A stretch of 64,000 bases of DNA from Sphingomonas sp. (lineage in GTDB: Bacteria > Pseudomonadota > Alphaproteobacteria > Sphingomonadales > Sphingomonadaceae), in the NCBI RefSeq assembly GCF_024508665.1, contig NZ_JANINP010000006.1, forward strand, positions 558,001 to 622,000, given 5' to 3'. The notes beneath the pieces are model-generated. The model was not told the DNA's origin and made no database searches. It worked only from the letters and a program-made list of their open reading frames with translations. The position numbers were made by a program, and so were the translations under genes. The first letter of the stretch is position 1. Each line of letters begins with the position of its first letter. Shown here one piece after another: positions 16,248 through 25,091 of the stretch.

Positions 16248-17137
16248 CGCAACATTGCGGTCTCGTCGCCGTGCTCGGTGCCCCCAATGCCGGCAAGTCG
16301 ACGCTGGTCAATGCTTTGGTCGGGCAGAAGGTGGCGATCGTCAGCCCCAAGGCGCAGACCACCCGGACGCGGCTCCTTGGCGTCGCGATCGAGGGCGAGA
16401 CGCAGATCCTGTTGGTCGATACGCCCGGCATATTCGAGCCCCAACGCCGGCTCGACCGCGCGATGGTCGCGGCGGCCTGGGGCGGGACCGAGGGCGCCGA
16501 CCTGATCGCGCTCGTGGTCGACGCCAAGGGCGGGCTCGGCCCCAAGGTGGTGCCGATCGTCGAAAGCATCGCGCCACGTCCGGAGCGCAAGTTCCTGGTG
16601 CTCAACAAGGTCGACATCGCCGACAAGGCGCGCTTGCTCATCCATGCCGAGAAGTTGAACGCGATCACGCATTTCGATGAGACGTTCTTCGTCTCGGCCT
16701 CGACCGGCGACGGATTGCCGGAGCTCAAGAAGGCGCTCGCCTACAACATGCCCGAGGGGCCGTGGCATTTCCCCGAGGACCAGGTCAGCGACGCGACCGA
16801 ACGCGCCCTGGCGGCCGAAGTAACGCGCGAACAGCTCTACCTCCAGCTCCACGCCGAATTGCCGTATGCCAGTACGGTGGAGACCGAGGCTTTCCAGGAA
16901 CGCGAGGACGGATCGGTCGAGATCCGCCAGCAGATTTTGGTCGAGCGCCCGACCCAGCGCGCGATCGTGCTCGGCAAGGGCGGCAGCCGGATCAAGGAGA
17001 TCGGGGCCAGGGCACGCGCGCAGTTGAACGAACTGCTCGATCGCCCGGTGCACCTCTACCTGCACGTCAAGGTGAAGCCGGGTTGGGACGAGGACCGCGA
17101 GGTCTATCGCGACATCGGGCTGGATTGGGTGGATTAG
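16244..17137 (+). CDS. era: GTPase Era, 30S ribosome assembly factor
   Basis: The 297-residue protein has G1 GAPNAGKSTLVNAL, the switch region QTTRTRLLG, G3 DTPGIF and G4 NKVD, then a C-terminal KH domain with IVLGKGGSRIKEIG. Era binds 16S rRNA and checks small-subunit maturation. The ATG at 16244 overlaps the rnc stop, indicating translational coupling. The open frame upstream of it belongs to a shadow of rnc. Confidence 0.96.
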   Translation: MTQHCGLVAVLGAPNAGKSTLVNALVGQKVAIVSPKAQTTRTRLLGVAIEGETQILLVDTPGIFEPQRRLDRAMVAAAWGGTEGADLIALVVDAKGGLGPKVVPIVESIAPRPERKFLVLNKVDIADKARLLIHAEKLNAITHFDETFFVSASTGDGLPELKKALAYNMPEGPWHFPEDQVSDATERALAAEVTREQLYLQLHAELPYASTVETEAFQEREDGSVEIRQQILVERPTQRAIVLGKGGSRIKEIGARARAQLNELLDRPVHLYLHVKVKPGWDEDREVYRDIGLDWVD

Positions 17138-17152
17138 CCTCCTCCGTCCTCC

Positions 17153-17228
17153 CGTCACCCCAGCGAAAGCTGGGGTTTCGCGCGGTTACGCGATGCGGCT
17201 TGAGATCCCAGCTTTCGCTGGGATGACG
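17153..17228. repeat. Intergenic inverted repeat, family B, copy 2
   Basis: It has the same ends as 12951-13023: CGTCACCCCAGCGAAAGCTG and CCCAGCTTTCGCTGGGATGACG, with a different middle. It lies between the convergent era and sirtuin genes. Confidence 0.85.
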
Positions 17229-17257
17229 AGTGGGGTGAGGTGGAACGACGAGTGTTG

Positions 17258-17956
17258 CTACGCCAGCACCGACTCCACCCATTCCGGCACTAACAACCCT
17301 GCCAGCCCCAACCGGCTCTCATGGAACCACGCGCTCCCCTCGGACCGCTCGAGATTAAGCTCCAGCGTCCGCGCGCCGTGATATTTGGCAGTTTGCACGA
17401 ACCCCGCCGCCGGATAGACCGCGCCCGACGTCCCGATCGACACGAACAAATCGGCGCGGGAGATCGCGCGCTCGATCACGTCCATCGCGTAGGGCATCTC
17501 GCCGAAGAACACGATGTCGGGCCGCACCGACGGCGATCCGCACGAAGCGCACACGGTGCCCGGCGGCATAGCGCCCTCCCACGCCTGCCGGTGCTCGCAT
17601 GCCGCGCACAGCGCCGAATTCAACTCGCCATGCATATGGAGCAGCCGTTTGGCCCCTGCGCGTTCGTGCAGATCGTCGACATTCTGCGTGACGATCAGCA
17701 ACTCACCCGGCCACTCGGCATCAAGCCGCGCCAACGCATGATGCGCCGCATTGGGCTCCACCTCGGCCAGCGCGGCACGTCGGAGGTCGTAGAAGCGATG
17801 CACCAACTCGGGATCGCGCGCCAACGCCTGCGGTGTGCAGACATCCTCGACGCGATGCCCTTCCCACAACCCGCCCGGCCCACGAAACGTCGCGATGCCG
17901 CTTTCGGCGGAGATGCCCGCGCCGGTCAGGACGACGATGTTGCGAATGTCGCTCAC
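17258..17956 (-). CDS. cobB: Sirtuin NAD-dependent protein deacylase
   Basis: The 232-residue protein has the NAD motif GAGISAESGIATFRG, TQNVDDLHERAG, the catalytic His in HMHGELN, and a four-cysteine zinc site (CAAC, CASC). FYDLRR supplies the Tyr and Arg pair typical of class III (SIRT5-like) sirtuins, which prefer succinyl or malonyl lysine. The start is GTG at 17956 without a strong ribosome site. A hypothetical gene diverges 53 bases away. Confidence 0.93.
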   Translation of the reverse strand: MSDIRNIVVLTGAGISAESGIATFRGPGGLWEGHRVEDVCTPQALARDPELVHRFYDLRRAALAEVEPNAAHHALARLDAEWPGELLIVTQNVDDLHERAGAKRLLHMHGELNSALCAACEHRQAWEGAMPPGTVCASCGSPSVRPDIVFFGEMPYAMDVIERAISRADLFVSIGTSGAVYPAAGFVQTAKYHGARTLELNLERSEGSAWFHESRLGLAGLLVPEWVESVLA

Positions 17957-18009
17957 AAACGAGATCTAGCCGACTGGAACTTCTTTGTCGGCCTCCTTAT
18001 CGATAATGA

Positions 18010-18705
18010 ATGGCCACAAAAGACAGCGCTGGGTCGAAGACTGAAAATCTCGGCGCCGAGAAATTTGTCCTCCAAGGATTTGATCCAGCAACCGAAACCG
18101 TGTGTGTAGAATGGCGGGTCTGGGTTTCGGACCTTGAGAGCCTGCGAAGCGTACTAGCCCCCGACAGCGACGATAACCTTTGCCTGGAAAGAGACTATCA
18201 ACGGCTCTCGCGTCGGGACATCCGACGCATTGGTAAGCTTTGCCGACCACCCGTTTTGCCAGATCCTATCTACACGGGGATCGCTCGGCCTTCAACATTG
18301 CGCGACGGCGTCCCCTACATGATTCATACAAACTTCGAGCTCCCGTTGATGCTGGAGGGACGAAAGCCATTCGCGACATTCAGCGAATTCTACCCGTCGA
18401 AATGGTTCGAAGACCTTCTCGCACCGTTCGAGCCTTTCATCCAATCAGGGAGGATCACTTGCCGGATCGTCGACACGCCGATGCCCGAACTTAAGACGCG
18501 ATGCCCCGACCTGGAAGGATTTAGGAGGGTCTACTTCGCGTTGCCCGGCGAGGAATGGCGCATCGACGCATATGAGGCGTCAATCGTAAACGGCACAGCG
18601 GAATGGGACGACGCGCTGGAGCGGCTGCAGGGATCGCTGCTAGGTTACGAAGATTGGCAGAACGACTGGTGGATCGAACACCGCTACCGAAAGGCGGCGG
18701 GATAG
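18010..18705 (+). CDS. Hypothetical protein, 231 residues
   Basis: This acidic, Trp-rich soluble protein is not recognised. Visible blocks are VEWRVWVSDLESL, VPYMIHTNFELPLMLEG, YPSKWFEDLLAPFEPFI and the C-terminal YEDWQNDWWIEHRYRK. It has no signal peptide or membrane segment. Base composition is lower in GC than the flanking genes, which hints at acquisition. It diverges from the sirtuin gene and is followed by about 190 bases with no gene. The frame is convincing because it is long, has no competing plausible reading, and its composition differs from a GC-driven shadow. Confidence 0.7.
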   Translation: MATKDSAGSKTENLGAEKFVLQGFDPATETVCVEWRVWVSDLESLRSVLAPDSDDNLCLERDYQRLSRRDIRRIGKLCRPPVLPDPIYTGIARPSTLRDGVPYMIHTNFELPLMLEGRKPFATFSEFYPSKWFEDLLAPFEPFIQSGRITCRIVDTPMPELKTRCPDLEGFRRVYFALPGEEWRIDAYEASIVNGTAEWDDALERLQGSLLGYEDWQNDWWIEHRYRKAAG

Positions 18706-18898
18706 CTGACACCTCCTGATCGCTCGGCCTCCGCCTTCAGCAACAGGTTATTGTGTCTCGGATCGGCCGGTCGACAGGCAAGCGGCTGCTCGCGATCGAG
18801 GTCGACAGCGGCGTTGGCTTCTGGTTGGTACGCCGCACCGAACCGCGTGTGCGAAGCCGAGGTCGCCGCGCCCGCGATAGGATAGTTACGGAGACTCA

Positions 18899-20092
18899 AT
18901 GACCGATTTCGCGACGACCCGAAGGCTGTTCCATTTGCCTGAGGGCGTGCTCTATCTCGACGGCAATTCGCTTGGGCCGCTGCCGCTCGCGGCAGAGGCG
19001 CGAGTGCATGAGGTGCTGACGCGCGAATGGGGCGAGCAGTTGATCCGGGCGTGGAACAGCGCCGACTGGATCGGGCTGCCCCGCCGCGTCGGTGACCGCA
19101 TCGGACGGCTGATCGGCGCGCCGGAGGGGAGCGTCGCGACCGGCGATACGCTGTCTGTCAAGGTATTCCAGGCTCTTGCCGCGGCGCTGACGTTGCGGCC
19201 CGAGCGCAAGGTGGTGCTGTCGGATACCGGCAATTTTCCCTCGGACCTGTATATCGCCAGCGGGTTGATCCAGGCGCTTGGCAGCGGGCTCGAACTGCGG
19301 CTGGTTGCACCCGAGAACGTCGCAGACGCGATCGACGAAAGCGTCGCGGTGACGCTGATCACCGAAGTCGATTACCGCACCGGCCGCCGCCACGATATGA
19401 AGGCCCTGACTGCCAAGGCCCATGCGGCGGGCGCGGTGACGGTGTGGGATCTCGCGCATTCGGCTGGTGCTGTGCCGGTCGATCTGACCGCAGCCGATGC
19501 CGATTTCGCGGTCGGGTGTACCTATAAATATCTCAATGGCGGCCCCGGAGCGCCGGCCTTCATCTATGTCGCACCGCGCTTTGCCGAGACCGCGCGGCCG
19601 ATCCTGTCGGGCTGGATGGGACATGAGGCGCCATTCGCCTTCGACCTGGACTACCGCCCGCATGCCAGCGTTGAGCGGATGCGCGTCGGCACGCCGCCGG
19701 TGCTCGCGCTGGCGGTGCTCGATGCCGCGCTCGATGCCTGGGAGGGGGTCGACATGGCCGATGTCCGCGCCGCCTCGATCCGGCTGAGCGAGCGCTTCAT
19801 CGCCGAGGTCGAGGCGCGCTGCCCCGATTTGGCGCTCGCCTCACCGCGCGATCCGCACGCACGCGGCAGCCAGGTCTCGTTCCGCCACCCGCAAGGCTAT
19901 GCGATCATGCAGGCGCTGATCGCCAATGAGGTGATCGGCGATTTCCGCGCGCCCGACCTGATCCGCTTCGGCTTCACCCCCCTCTATCTGTCGGAGGAGG
20001 ATACCGTGGCGGCAGCGAAGGTGCTCGAACGCGTGATGACCGAGCGCTTGTGGGATGATCCCGCCTATGCGACGCGATCGAAAGTGACATGA
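18899..20092 (+). CDS. kynU: Kynureninase
   Basis: The 397-residue PLP enzyme opens with [20 protein letters not shown] and has the Schiff-base Lys in [15 protein letters not shown] (about residue 205), followed by [16 protein letters not shown]. It converts L-kynurenine to anthranilate and alanine. It is coupled by ATGA to tryptophan 2,3-dioxygenase, so both belong to tryptophan breakdown; the order (kynU first) puts the later enzyme upstream. No kynurenine formamidase gene is visible nearby. Confidence 0.95.
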   Translation: MTDFATTRRLFHLPEGVLYLDGNSLGPLPLAAEARVHEVLTREWGEQLIRAWNSADWIGLPRRVGDRIGRLIGAPEGSVATGDTLSVKVFQALAAALTLRPERKVVLSDTGNFPSDLYIASGLIQALGSGLELRLVAPENVADAIDESVAVTLITEVDYRTGRRHDMKALTAKAHAAGAVTVWDLAHSAGAVPVDLTAADADFAVGCTYKYLNGGPGAPAFIYVAPRFAETARPILSGWMGHEAPFAFDLDYRPHASVERMRVGTPPVLALAVLDAALDAWEGVDMADVRAASIRLSERFIAEVEARCPDLALASPRDPHARGSQVSFRHPQGYAIMQALIANEVIGDFRAPDLIRFGFTPLYLSEEDTVAAAKVLERVMTERLWDDPAYATRSKVT

Positions 20093-20898
20093 CCGATACC
20101 CCTGAAACCGACTTTGCCGGCAAGATGGCCTATGGCGACTATCTGCGCCTCGACCTGATCCTCGGCGCGCAGCAGCCGCGCTCGGCCGCGCACGACGAGA
20201 TGCTGTTCATCATCCAGCACCAGACGTCGGAGCTGTGGATGAAGCTCGCGGTGCACGAGCTCGAATCGGCGTGCGATGCCATCGCCAACGACCAGCTGCC
20301 GCATGCGTTCAAGATGTTGGCGCGGGTCTCGCGCATCCTCGAACAGCTCAATGGCGCGTGGGACGTTTTGCGGACGCTGACGCCGAGCGAATATACCGAA
20401 TTCCGTGCCGATCTCGGGCAATCGTCGGGGTTCCAGTCGCACCAATATCGCGCGATCGAATTCCTCTGCGGCAATCGCAATGCGGCGATGCTCAAGCCTC
20501 ACGCCCACCGAGCCGAAATCATGCGCGAACTGGAAGGCATCCTGGCGCGGCCCAGCCTGTATGACGAGGCGATCCGCCTGCTCGCGCGCTCCGGCTTTGA
20601 CGTCGGTCCGGAGCGTGCCGATCTTTGCGAGCAACGCAACGAAAGCGACAAGCTCCGCACTGCCTGGGCGGAGATCTATCGCGATCCCGATACGCATTGG
20701 CCACTCTACGAGCTGGCCGAGAAGCTGGTCGATCTCGAGGATTATTTCCGGCGCTGGCGGTTCAACCACGTCACCACGGTCGAGCGCGTGATCGGCCTCA
20801 AGCGCGGCACTGGCGGGACGCAAGGCGTCGCCTATCTGCGCCGGATGCTCGAGGTCGAGTTGTTTCCAGAGCTGTGGCACGTGCGGACGGAGCTGTAG
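20089..20898 (+). CDS. kynA: Tryptophan 2,3-dioxygenase
   Basis: The 269-residue heme enzyme shows [32 protein letters not shown] and the C-terminal [20 protein letters not shown]. It opens the indole ring of L-tryptophan to N-formylkynurenine with O2. The ATG overlaps the kynU stop. The formyl group must be removed before kynureninase can act, so a formamidase elsewhere is implied. A REP-like repeat begins 2 bases after the stop. Confidence 0.96.
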   Translation: MTDTPETDFAGKMAYGDYLRLDLILGAQQPRSAAHDEMLFIIQHQTSELWMKLAVHELESACDAIANDQLPHAFKMLARVSRILEQLNGAWDVLRTLTPSEYTEFRADLGQSSGFQSHQYRAIEFLCGNRNAAMLKPHAHRAEIMRELEGILARPSLYDEAIRLLARSGFDVGPERADLCEQRNESDKLRTAWAEIYRDPDTHWPLYELAEKLVDLEDYFRRWRFNHVTTVERVIGLKRGTGGTQGVAYLRRMLEVELFPELWHVRTEL

Positions 20899-20900
20899 TT

Positions 20901-20996
20901 CCCCTCCCGCTTGCGGGAGGGGTTAGGGGAGGGCGTGTTCCAATGCATCGAGTGGGTGACAGACCCTCCCCCAGCCCCTCCCGCAAGCAGGAGGGG
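20901..20996. repeat. REP-like paired hairpin, family A, copy 3
   Basis: CCCCTCCCGCTTGCGGGAGGGG, a core starting TTAGGGGAGGGCGTGTTC, and CCCCTCCCGCAAGCAGGAGGGG. It sits between the convergent kynA and HerA-like genes, and could serve as a shared transcription end. Confidence 0.8.
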
Positions 20997-21009
20997 AGAG
21001 ATACTCGCC

Positions 21010-22470
21010 TCACGCGTCGGTCGAGGCGGTCGTCCACCCCAAACGCGGAATTGTCACCGAGCGTCGTCCCGACAGATCGGTGCGCGTCACGATCACGTCG
21101 CGATCCTCCATATAGGCCAGTACGCGGCGCGCGCGCCCGAGCGAGCTGGTGCCATAGATTCGCGCGATCTCCTCGTCGCTCGGACAGGGCGCGTTCTCGC
21201 GCGCGGCGCGCGCGATCAGCAGGAAGGCGCCGAGCATCTCGTCGGGCACCGCGGCGGCGGCGGTCATCGCCGGCGCCCATTGCTCGTCCTCGGGCTGGTA
21301 GATTCCCGCTCGCGCCGCGGCCAGCCGGCGCGCGAAGCTCGACGGGTCGAGCGCAATGCGGCGCAGGCCCGCCATCCGGCAGCGCACCTGAAAATCCTGG
21401 AACAAGGCGGCGGCGGGACGCAGCGCGCTGTCGGGATCGGCGACGATCCCGTGCAGCGCGTCGGCCATCACCGCATCGGCATCGACGGGGTCGGCATCCT
21501 CGGGCTCGGGCGCGGGCGTCGCCGCCAATGCCTCGAGCAGTTCCGCCGCGGGGGCCGGGCGCGGTGGGGGCGGGGGCGCCAGCGGCAGCGCGAACGCTTC
21601 CTCGACCGGCGCCAGGATGAAGTCGCGCATATCCTCGGCCGGGCTCTGGTCGGGGAGCGGCACCAATTTGGGGCTCGAACTGCGCGCGCTGGTCTCGACG
21701 GCACCGATGCGGATGGTCACCGGGCGCCTCGCTACAGCAGGGCCCAGTCCCAGGAAACTGCCGCGCGGCAAATCGCGGATCGTTTCGGCCTGGCGTCGCT
21801 CCATGCCGAGCAAATCGGCGGCGCGCGCCATGTCGATGTCGAGAAAGGTCCGCCCCATCAGGAAGTTGCTCGCCTCGGCGGCGACGTTCTTCGATAGTTT
21901 CGCCAATCGCTGCGTGGCGATGATCCCGGCCAACCCGCGCTTGCGCCCGCGCGACATCAGATTGGTCATCGCCCCGAGCGAGGCGCGGCGGACGTCTTCG
22001 GCCACTTCGGCACCGGCGGCGGGCGCGAAAATCTGCGCCTCGTCGATCACCACGAGCGCGGGGTACCAATAGTCGCGCGGCGCATCGAACAAGGCGGACA
22101 GGAAGGTCGCCGCGCAACGCATCTGCCCCTCCATCTCCAGCCCTTCCAGGCTGAGCACTACCGAGGTGCGGTGCTCGCGGCAGCGCGCGGCGAAGCGCGT
22201 GATCTCGGCCAGCGAATAATCGACCGCCTCGATCGCGACATGGCCGTAAGGGCCCGCGAGAGTGACGAAGTCGCCCTCGGGATCGACGATCACTTGCTGC
22301 ACCTGGCGCGCGCTGCCTTCGAGCAGGCGGCGCAACAGATGCGACTTACCCGATCCCGAATTGCCCTGGACGAGCAAGCGGGTGGCGAGAAGTTCCTCGA
22401 GATCGACGCATGCCGGCCGGCCGCTCGAATCGATCCCCATATCGATCTGAAACGTCATTGCCCCGCGCAT
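21010..22470 (-). CDS. HerA-like AAA ATPase (DUF87-type)
   Basis: The 486-residue protein has a P-loop GNSGSGKSHLLRRLLEG and a Walker B ALVVIDEAQIFAP inside a HerA/FtsK-like ATPase core (residues 1-270), then a Pro-rich linker and a C-terminal region with an RIYGTSSLGRARRVLAYMED segment that may be a winged helix. HerA proteins move DNA, often with a NurA nuclease, but no nuclease gene is adjacent, so the role is open. The ATG at 22470 is kept, with ATG at 22458 as alternative; neither has a strong ribosome site. Confidence 0.8.
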   Translation of the reverse strand: MRGAMTFQIDMGIDSSGRPACVDLEELLATRLLVQGNSGSGKSHLLRRLLEGSARQVQQVIVDPEGDFVTLAGPYGHVAIEAVDYSLAEITRFAARCREHRTSVVLSLEGLEMEGQMRCAATFLSALFDAPRDYWYPALVVIDEAQIFAPAAGAEVAEDVRRASLGAMTNLMSRGRKRGLAGIIATQRLAKLSKNVAAEASNFLMGRTFLDIDMARAADLLGMERRQAETIRDLPRGSFLGLGPAVARRPVTIRIGAVETSARSSSPKLVPLPDQSPAEDMRDFILAPVEEAFALPLAPPPPPRPAPAAELLEALAATPAPEPEDADPVDADAVMADALHGIVADPDSALRPAAALFQDFQVRCRMAGLRRIALDPSSFARRLAAARAGIYQPEDEQWAPAMTAAAAVPDEMLGAFLLIARAARENAPCPSDEEIARIYGTSSLGRARRVLAYMEDRDVIVTRTDLSGRRSVTIPRLGWTTASTDA

Positions 22471-22565
22471 GATGGCAACGGCGGTGGAAGGGCAAGCCGT
22501 AGTGGCGAAAAAAGCTGCGGATTATGTGCTTAAGCCCTTCGCTTTCAGGGAAGGGGATCGATGCC

Positions 22566-23975
22566 TCAATAGCCGGCGATCTCCGGAACGCAGGTGTCTC
22601 CCGCCGTCGGGCATCGCTGCCAGCCACCGCCCATTGCCTGGAACAATTGAATCCGTGCGGTCAGGGCATCGGCGCGGAGTTGGATCAACGACAATTGCGC
22701 GCCGAGCAGTCCGCGCTGGGCATCGAGCTGTTCGAGATAGGGCGAATAGCCTTCGCGATAGCGGTTGGTCGCCAGCCGCAACCCTTCGGCCAGCGCGTCC
22801 TGCTGCGCACGCGCCAGCCCTACTTGCTCGTCGAGCCGCTTGGCACCGGCCAAAGCGTCCTCGACTTCGCGAAACGCGGTCAGCGCGGCGCGGCGATAGG
22901 CGAACGCCGCCTGGTCGCGTTGCGCGCCCGCCGCTTCCGCTTGCGCGGTCAGCCGGCCGCCTTCGAACAGCGGCGCCAGGACACTGCCGCCGATCGACCA
23001 GAGTGTGATGGGATCGGCGAGCAATGTGGAAAACGCCGCGCCAGCCGATGCGCTCAACCGGACCTGGGGCAGGAAACGCTTGCGTGCCGCCGACAGGGAT
23101 TTGTCCGATGCCGCGAGCTGGAATTCGGCTTGCGCGACGTCTGGCCTTCGCCGCAACAGCTCGGAAGGCAAGCCATCCGGGATCGCCGGTACCGTCAGGC
23201 GGTCGAGCGGCAGGCCGCGATCGATCGCCTGGGGAGTCTCGCCGGTGAGCAGGCTGAGCGCATTCTCGGTGCGCGCGATGGCGAGTTCGATTTGCGGAAC
23301 GATCTGGGCGGTGGCGTCATATTCGGCCTCGGCCTGCTGCAATTCGAGCTTGGGCGAATAACCGCGTCCCACCCGCGACTTGGCGAGCCGCAGCGACTCC
23401 GACCGCGCGGCAACGGTCGCCCGCGCGACCGCGAGGCGAGCATCGAGCCCGCGCAACGCTATGTAGCTGCTCGCCACTGCGGCGGCGACCGACAGCCGCA
23501 CCGAATCGCGCGCGGCCTGGCTGGCGAACCAGGCATCGCGCGCCGCCGCCTTGCTATCGGCCAACCGACCGAACAGATCCACTTCGTAGGCGGCCTGGAC
23601 TTGCGGCTGGGCAGCATTCTGTTCGGAGGGCTGGCCGAAGGGGCTGACCGACCGCGACCGGCCACCGGTGAGGCCGGCATCGATCGTCGGCAAGAGCTGC
23701 GCGCGCGCCAAGGCCAGATTGGCGCGCGCCTCGCGCACCCGACCCATGGCAATCGCGATGTCATTATTATTGGCCAATGCCTTGTCGACCAGCGCGGCCA
23801 TGGTCGGATCGCCGAACGATTGCCACCAGGCACGGTCGATCGGCGCGACCGGCCCGGCATCGGTGTGCCATGCCGGTGGCGGCGCCACCGGCCGCACAGC
23901 GGCTGTCTTCACCGGAGGGCCGGCGCAGGATGCGAGCGCTATTGTAAACAGCAATCCGGCGTGTCGCATGCTCAT
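22566..23975 (-). CDS. NodT/OprM-family outer-membrane efflux lipoprotein
   Basis: The 469-residue protein has a lipoprotein signal with lipobox LASC (about residues 14-17), followed by two outer-membrane efflux repeats with long coiled-coil segments. Visible landmarks are AYEVDLFGRL, the RRPDVAQAEFQLAASD block, and LAPLFEGGRL. It forms the trimeric outer-membrane channel of a tripartite pump. It overlaps the membrane fusion gene by ATGA and is the last gene of the efflux operon. Confidence 0.93.
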   Translation of the reverse strand: MSMRHAGLLFTIALASCAGPPVKTAAVRPVAPPPAWHTDAGPVAPIDRAWWQSFGDPTMAALVDKALANNNDIAIAMGRVREARANLALARAQLLPTIDAGLTGGRSRSVSPFGQPSEQNAAQPQVQAAYEVDLFGRLADSKAAARDAWFASQAARDSVRLSVAAAVASSYIALRGLDARLAVARATVAARSESLRLAKSRVGRGYSPKLELQQAEAEYDATAQIVPQIELAIARTENALSLLTGETPQAIDRGLPLDRLTVPAIPDGLPSELLRRRPDVAQAEFQLAASDKSLSAARKRFLPQVRLSASAGAAFSTLLADPITLWSIGGSVLAPLFEGGRLTAQAEAAGAQRDQAAFAYRRAALTAFREVEDALAGAKRLDEQVGLARAQQDALAEGLRLATNRYREGYSPYLEQLDAQRGLLGAQLSLIQLRADALTARIQLFQAMGGGWQRCPTAGDTCVPEIAGY

Positions 23976-25090
23976 CGTTGCGGCCCGCCACGCGTGTCGA
24001 TGCTGACCTCCACCGACATGCCGGGCCTGAGCCGCGCCGCCGCGGCCTGGCCCGGATCGATCGCGATGCGCACGGCGATGCGTTGCGCGACCTTGACGAA
24101 ATTGCCAGTCGCATTGTCGGGCTTGAGCACCGCGAACTCGGAGCCTGCCGCCGGCGACAGGTTTTCGATGCGGCCGGTCAACTGGGCTCCTCCGAGCGCA
24201 TCGACCTTGAAGGTGGCGCGCTGACCGACCGCCATGTCACGCGTCTGCGTCTCCTTGTAATTGGCGATCACCCAGACATTGTGCGGCACGATCGACAGCA
24301 ATTGCGTGCCGGCGGTGACATAGGCGCCGTCGCGCACGCCGATTTCCGAAAGCTGACCATCGACCGGCGCGCGGATGATCGTGTTGTCGAGATCGATCTG
24401 CGCGAGGCGGAGCTGCGCCTTGGCGGACTCGACCGAAGCCTGCAGGCCGGCGCGTCCGACGACCACGGTGCGGACGTCCTGGGTACCGATCGCGCGGCTG
24501 GCCTGGGCCTGACGCACGCCCGCTTGGGCAGCCAGCAACGCCGCGCGCGTCTGATCGAATTCTCGCGCGGAGATCGATCCATCGGCGACCAGCGCCCGGG
24601 CGCGGCGCATGTCGGCTTCTGCCTTGACCAATTGTGCCTGGGCGTTGGCGATGCCGGCATTCTGCGCCTCAGTCGCGACTTCGCGCGAGCGTTGCGCTTG
24701 CGCCGAATTCGCGAGCGACGCTTGCTGGGCGGCGACATTGGCCTCGGCCTGGGCGACGCGGGCGCGATAGATGCGGTCGTCGATCGTCGCCAGCACCTGT
24801 CCCGCTTTGACTTCGGCGAAGTCCTGGACGGTGACATGAGTGACGTAGCCGCTGACTTGCGGACTGATGATCGTGACCCGACCGCGAATATAGGCATTGT
24901 CGGTCATTTCCGACCACCCGGCGAAGGGCGGCAACCGCCAGGCATAGAGGATGGCGAGGATCGCACAGAGCGCGAGCACGATGATTGCCGCCACGGCGGC
25001 GCGCGACTTGGCGGGTGGGCGCCAGCTCGATGGTGCCGGATCGACCTGGGCGTCGGCAACGGGTTTGTCCGGCAGCGGTTGGTCGCTCAT
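23972..25090 (-). CDS. HlyD/EmrA-family membrane fusion protein
   Basis: The 372-residue protein has a Pro-rich cytosolic tail, one membrane helix (about residues 27-48, AAVAAIIVLALCAILAIL), a biotinyl-lipoyl-like domain (YIRGRVTIISPQVSGYVTHV), a long alpha-hairpin rich in Ala and Gln, and the barrel segment IRAPVDGQLSEIGVRDGAYV. It links the inner-membrane transporter to the outer-membrane channel. The ATG at 25090 is preferred over 25147 because it clears the upstream gene by 1 base and has AGGGG in front. Confidence 0.93.
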   Translation of the reverse strand: MSDQPLPDKPVADAQVDPAPSSWRPPAKSRAAVAAIIVLALCAILAILYAWRLPPFAGWSEMTDNAYIRGRVTIISPQVSGYVTHVTVQDFAEVKAGQVLATIDDRIYRARVAQAEANVAAQQASLANSAQAQRSREVATEAQNAGIANAQAQLVKAEADMRRARALVADGSISAREFDQTRAALLAAQAGVRQAQASRAIGTQDVRTVVVGRAGLQASVESAKAQLRLAQIDLDNTIIRAPVDGQLSEIGVRDGAYVTAGTQLLSIVPHNVWVIANYKETQTRDMAVGQRATFKVDALGGAQLTGRIENLSPAAGSEFAVLKPDNATGNFVKVAQRIAVRIAIDPGQAAAARLRPGMSVEVSIDTRGGPQR

Positions 25091-25091
25091 C

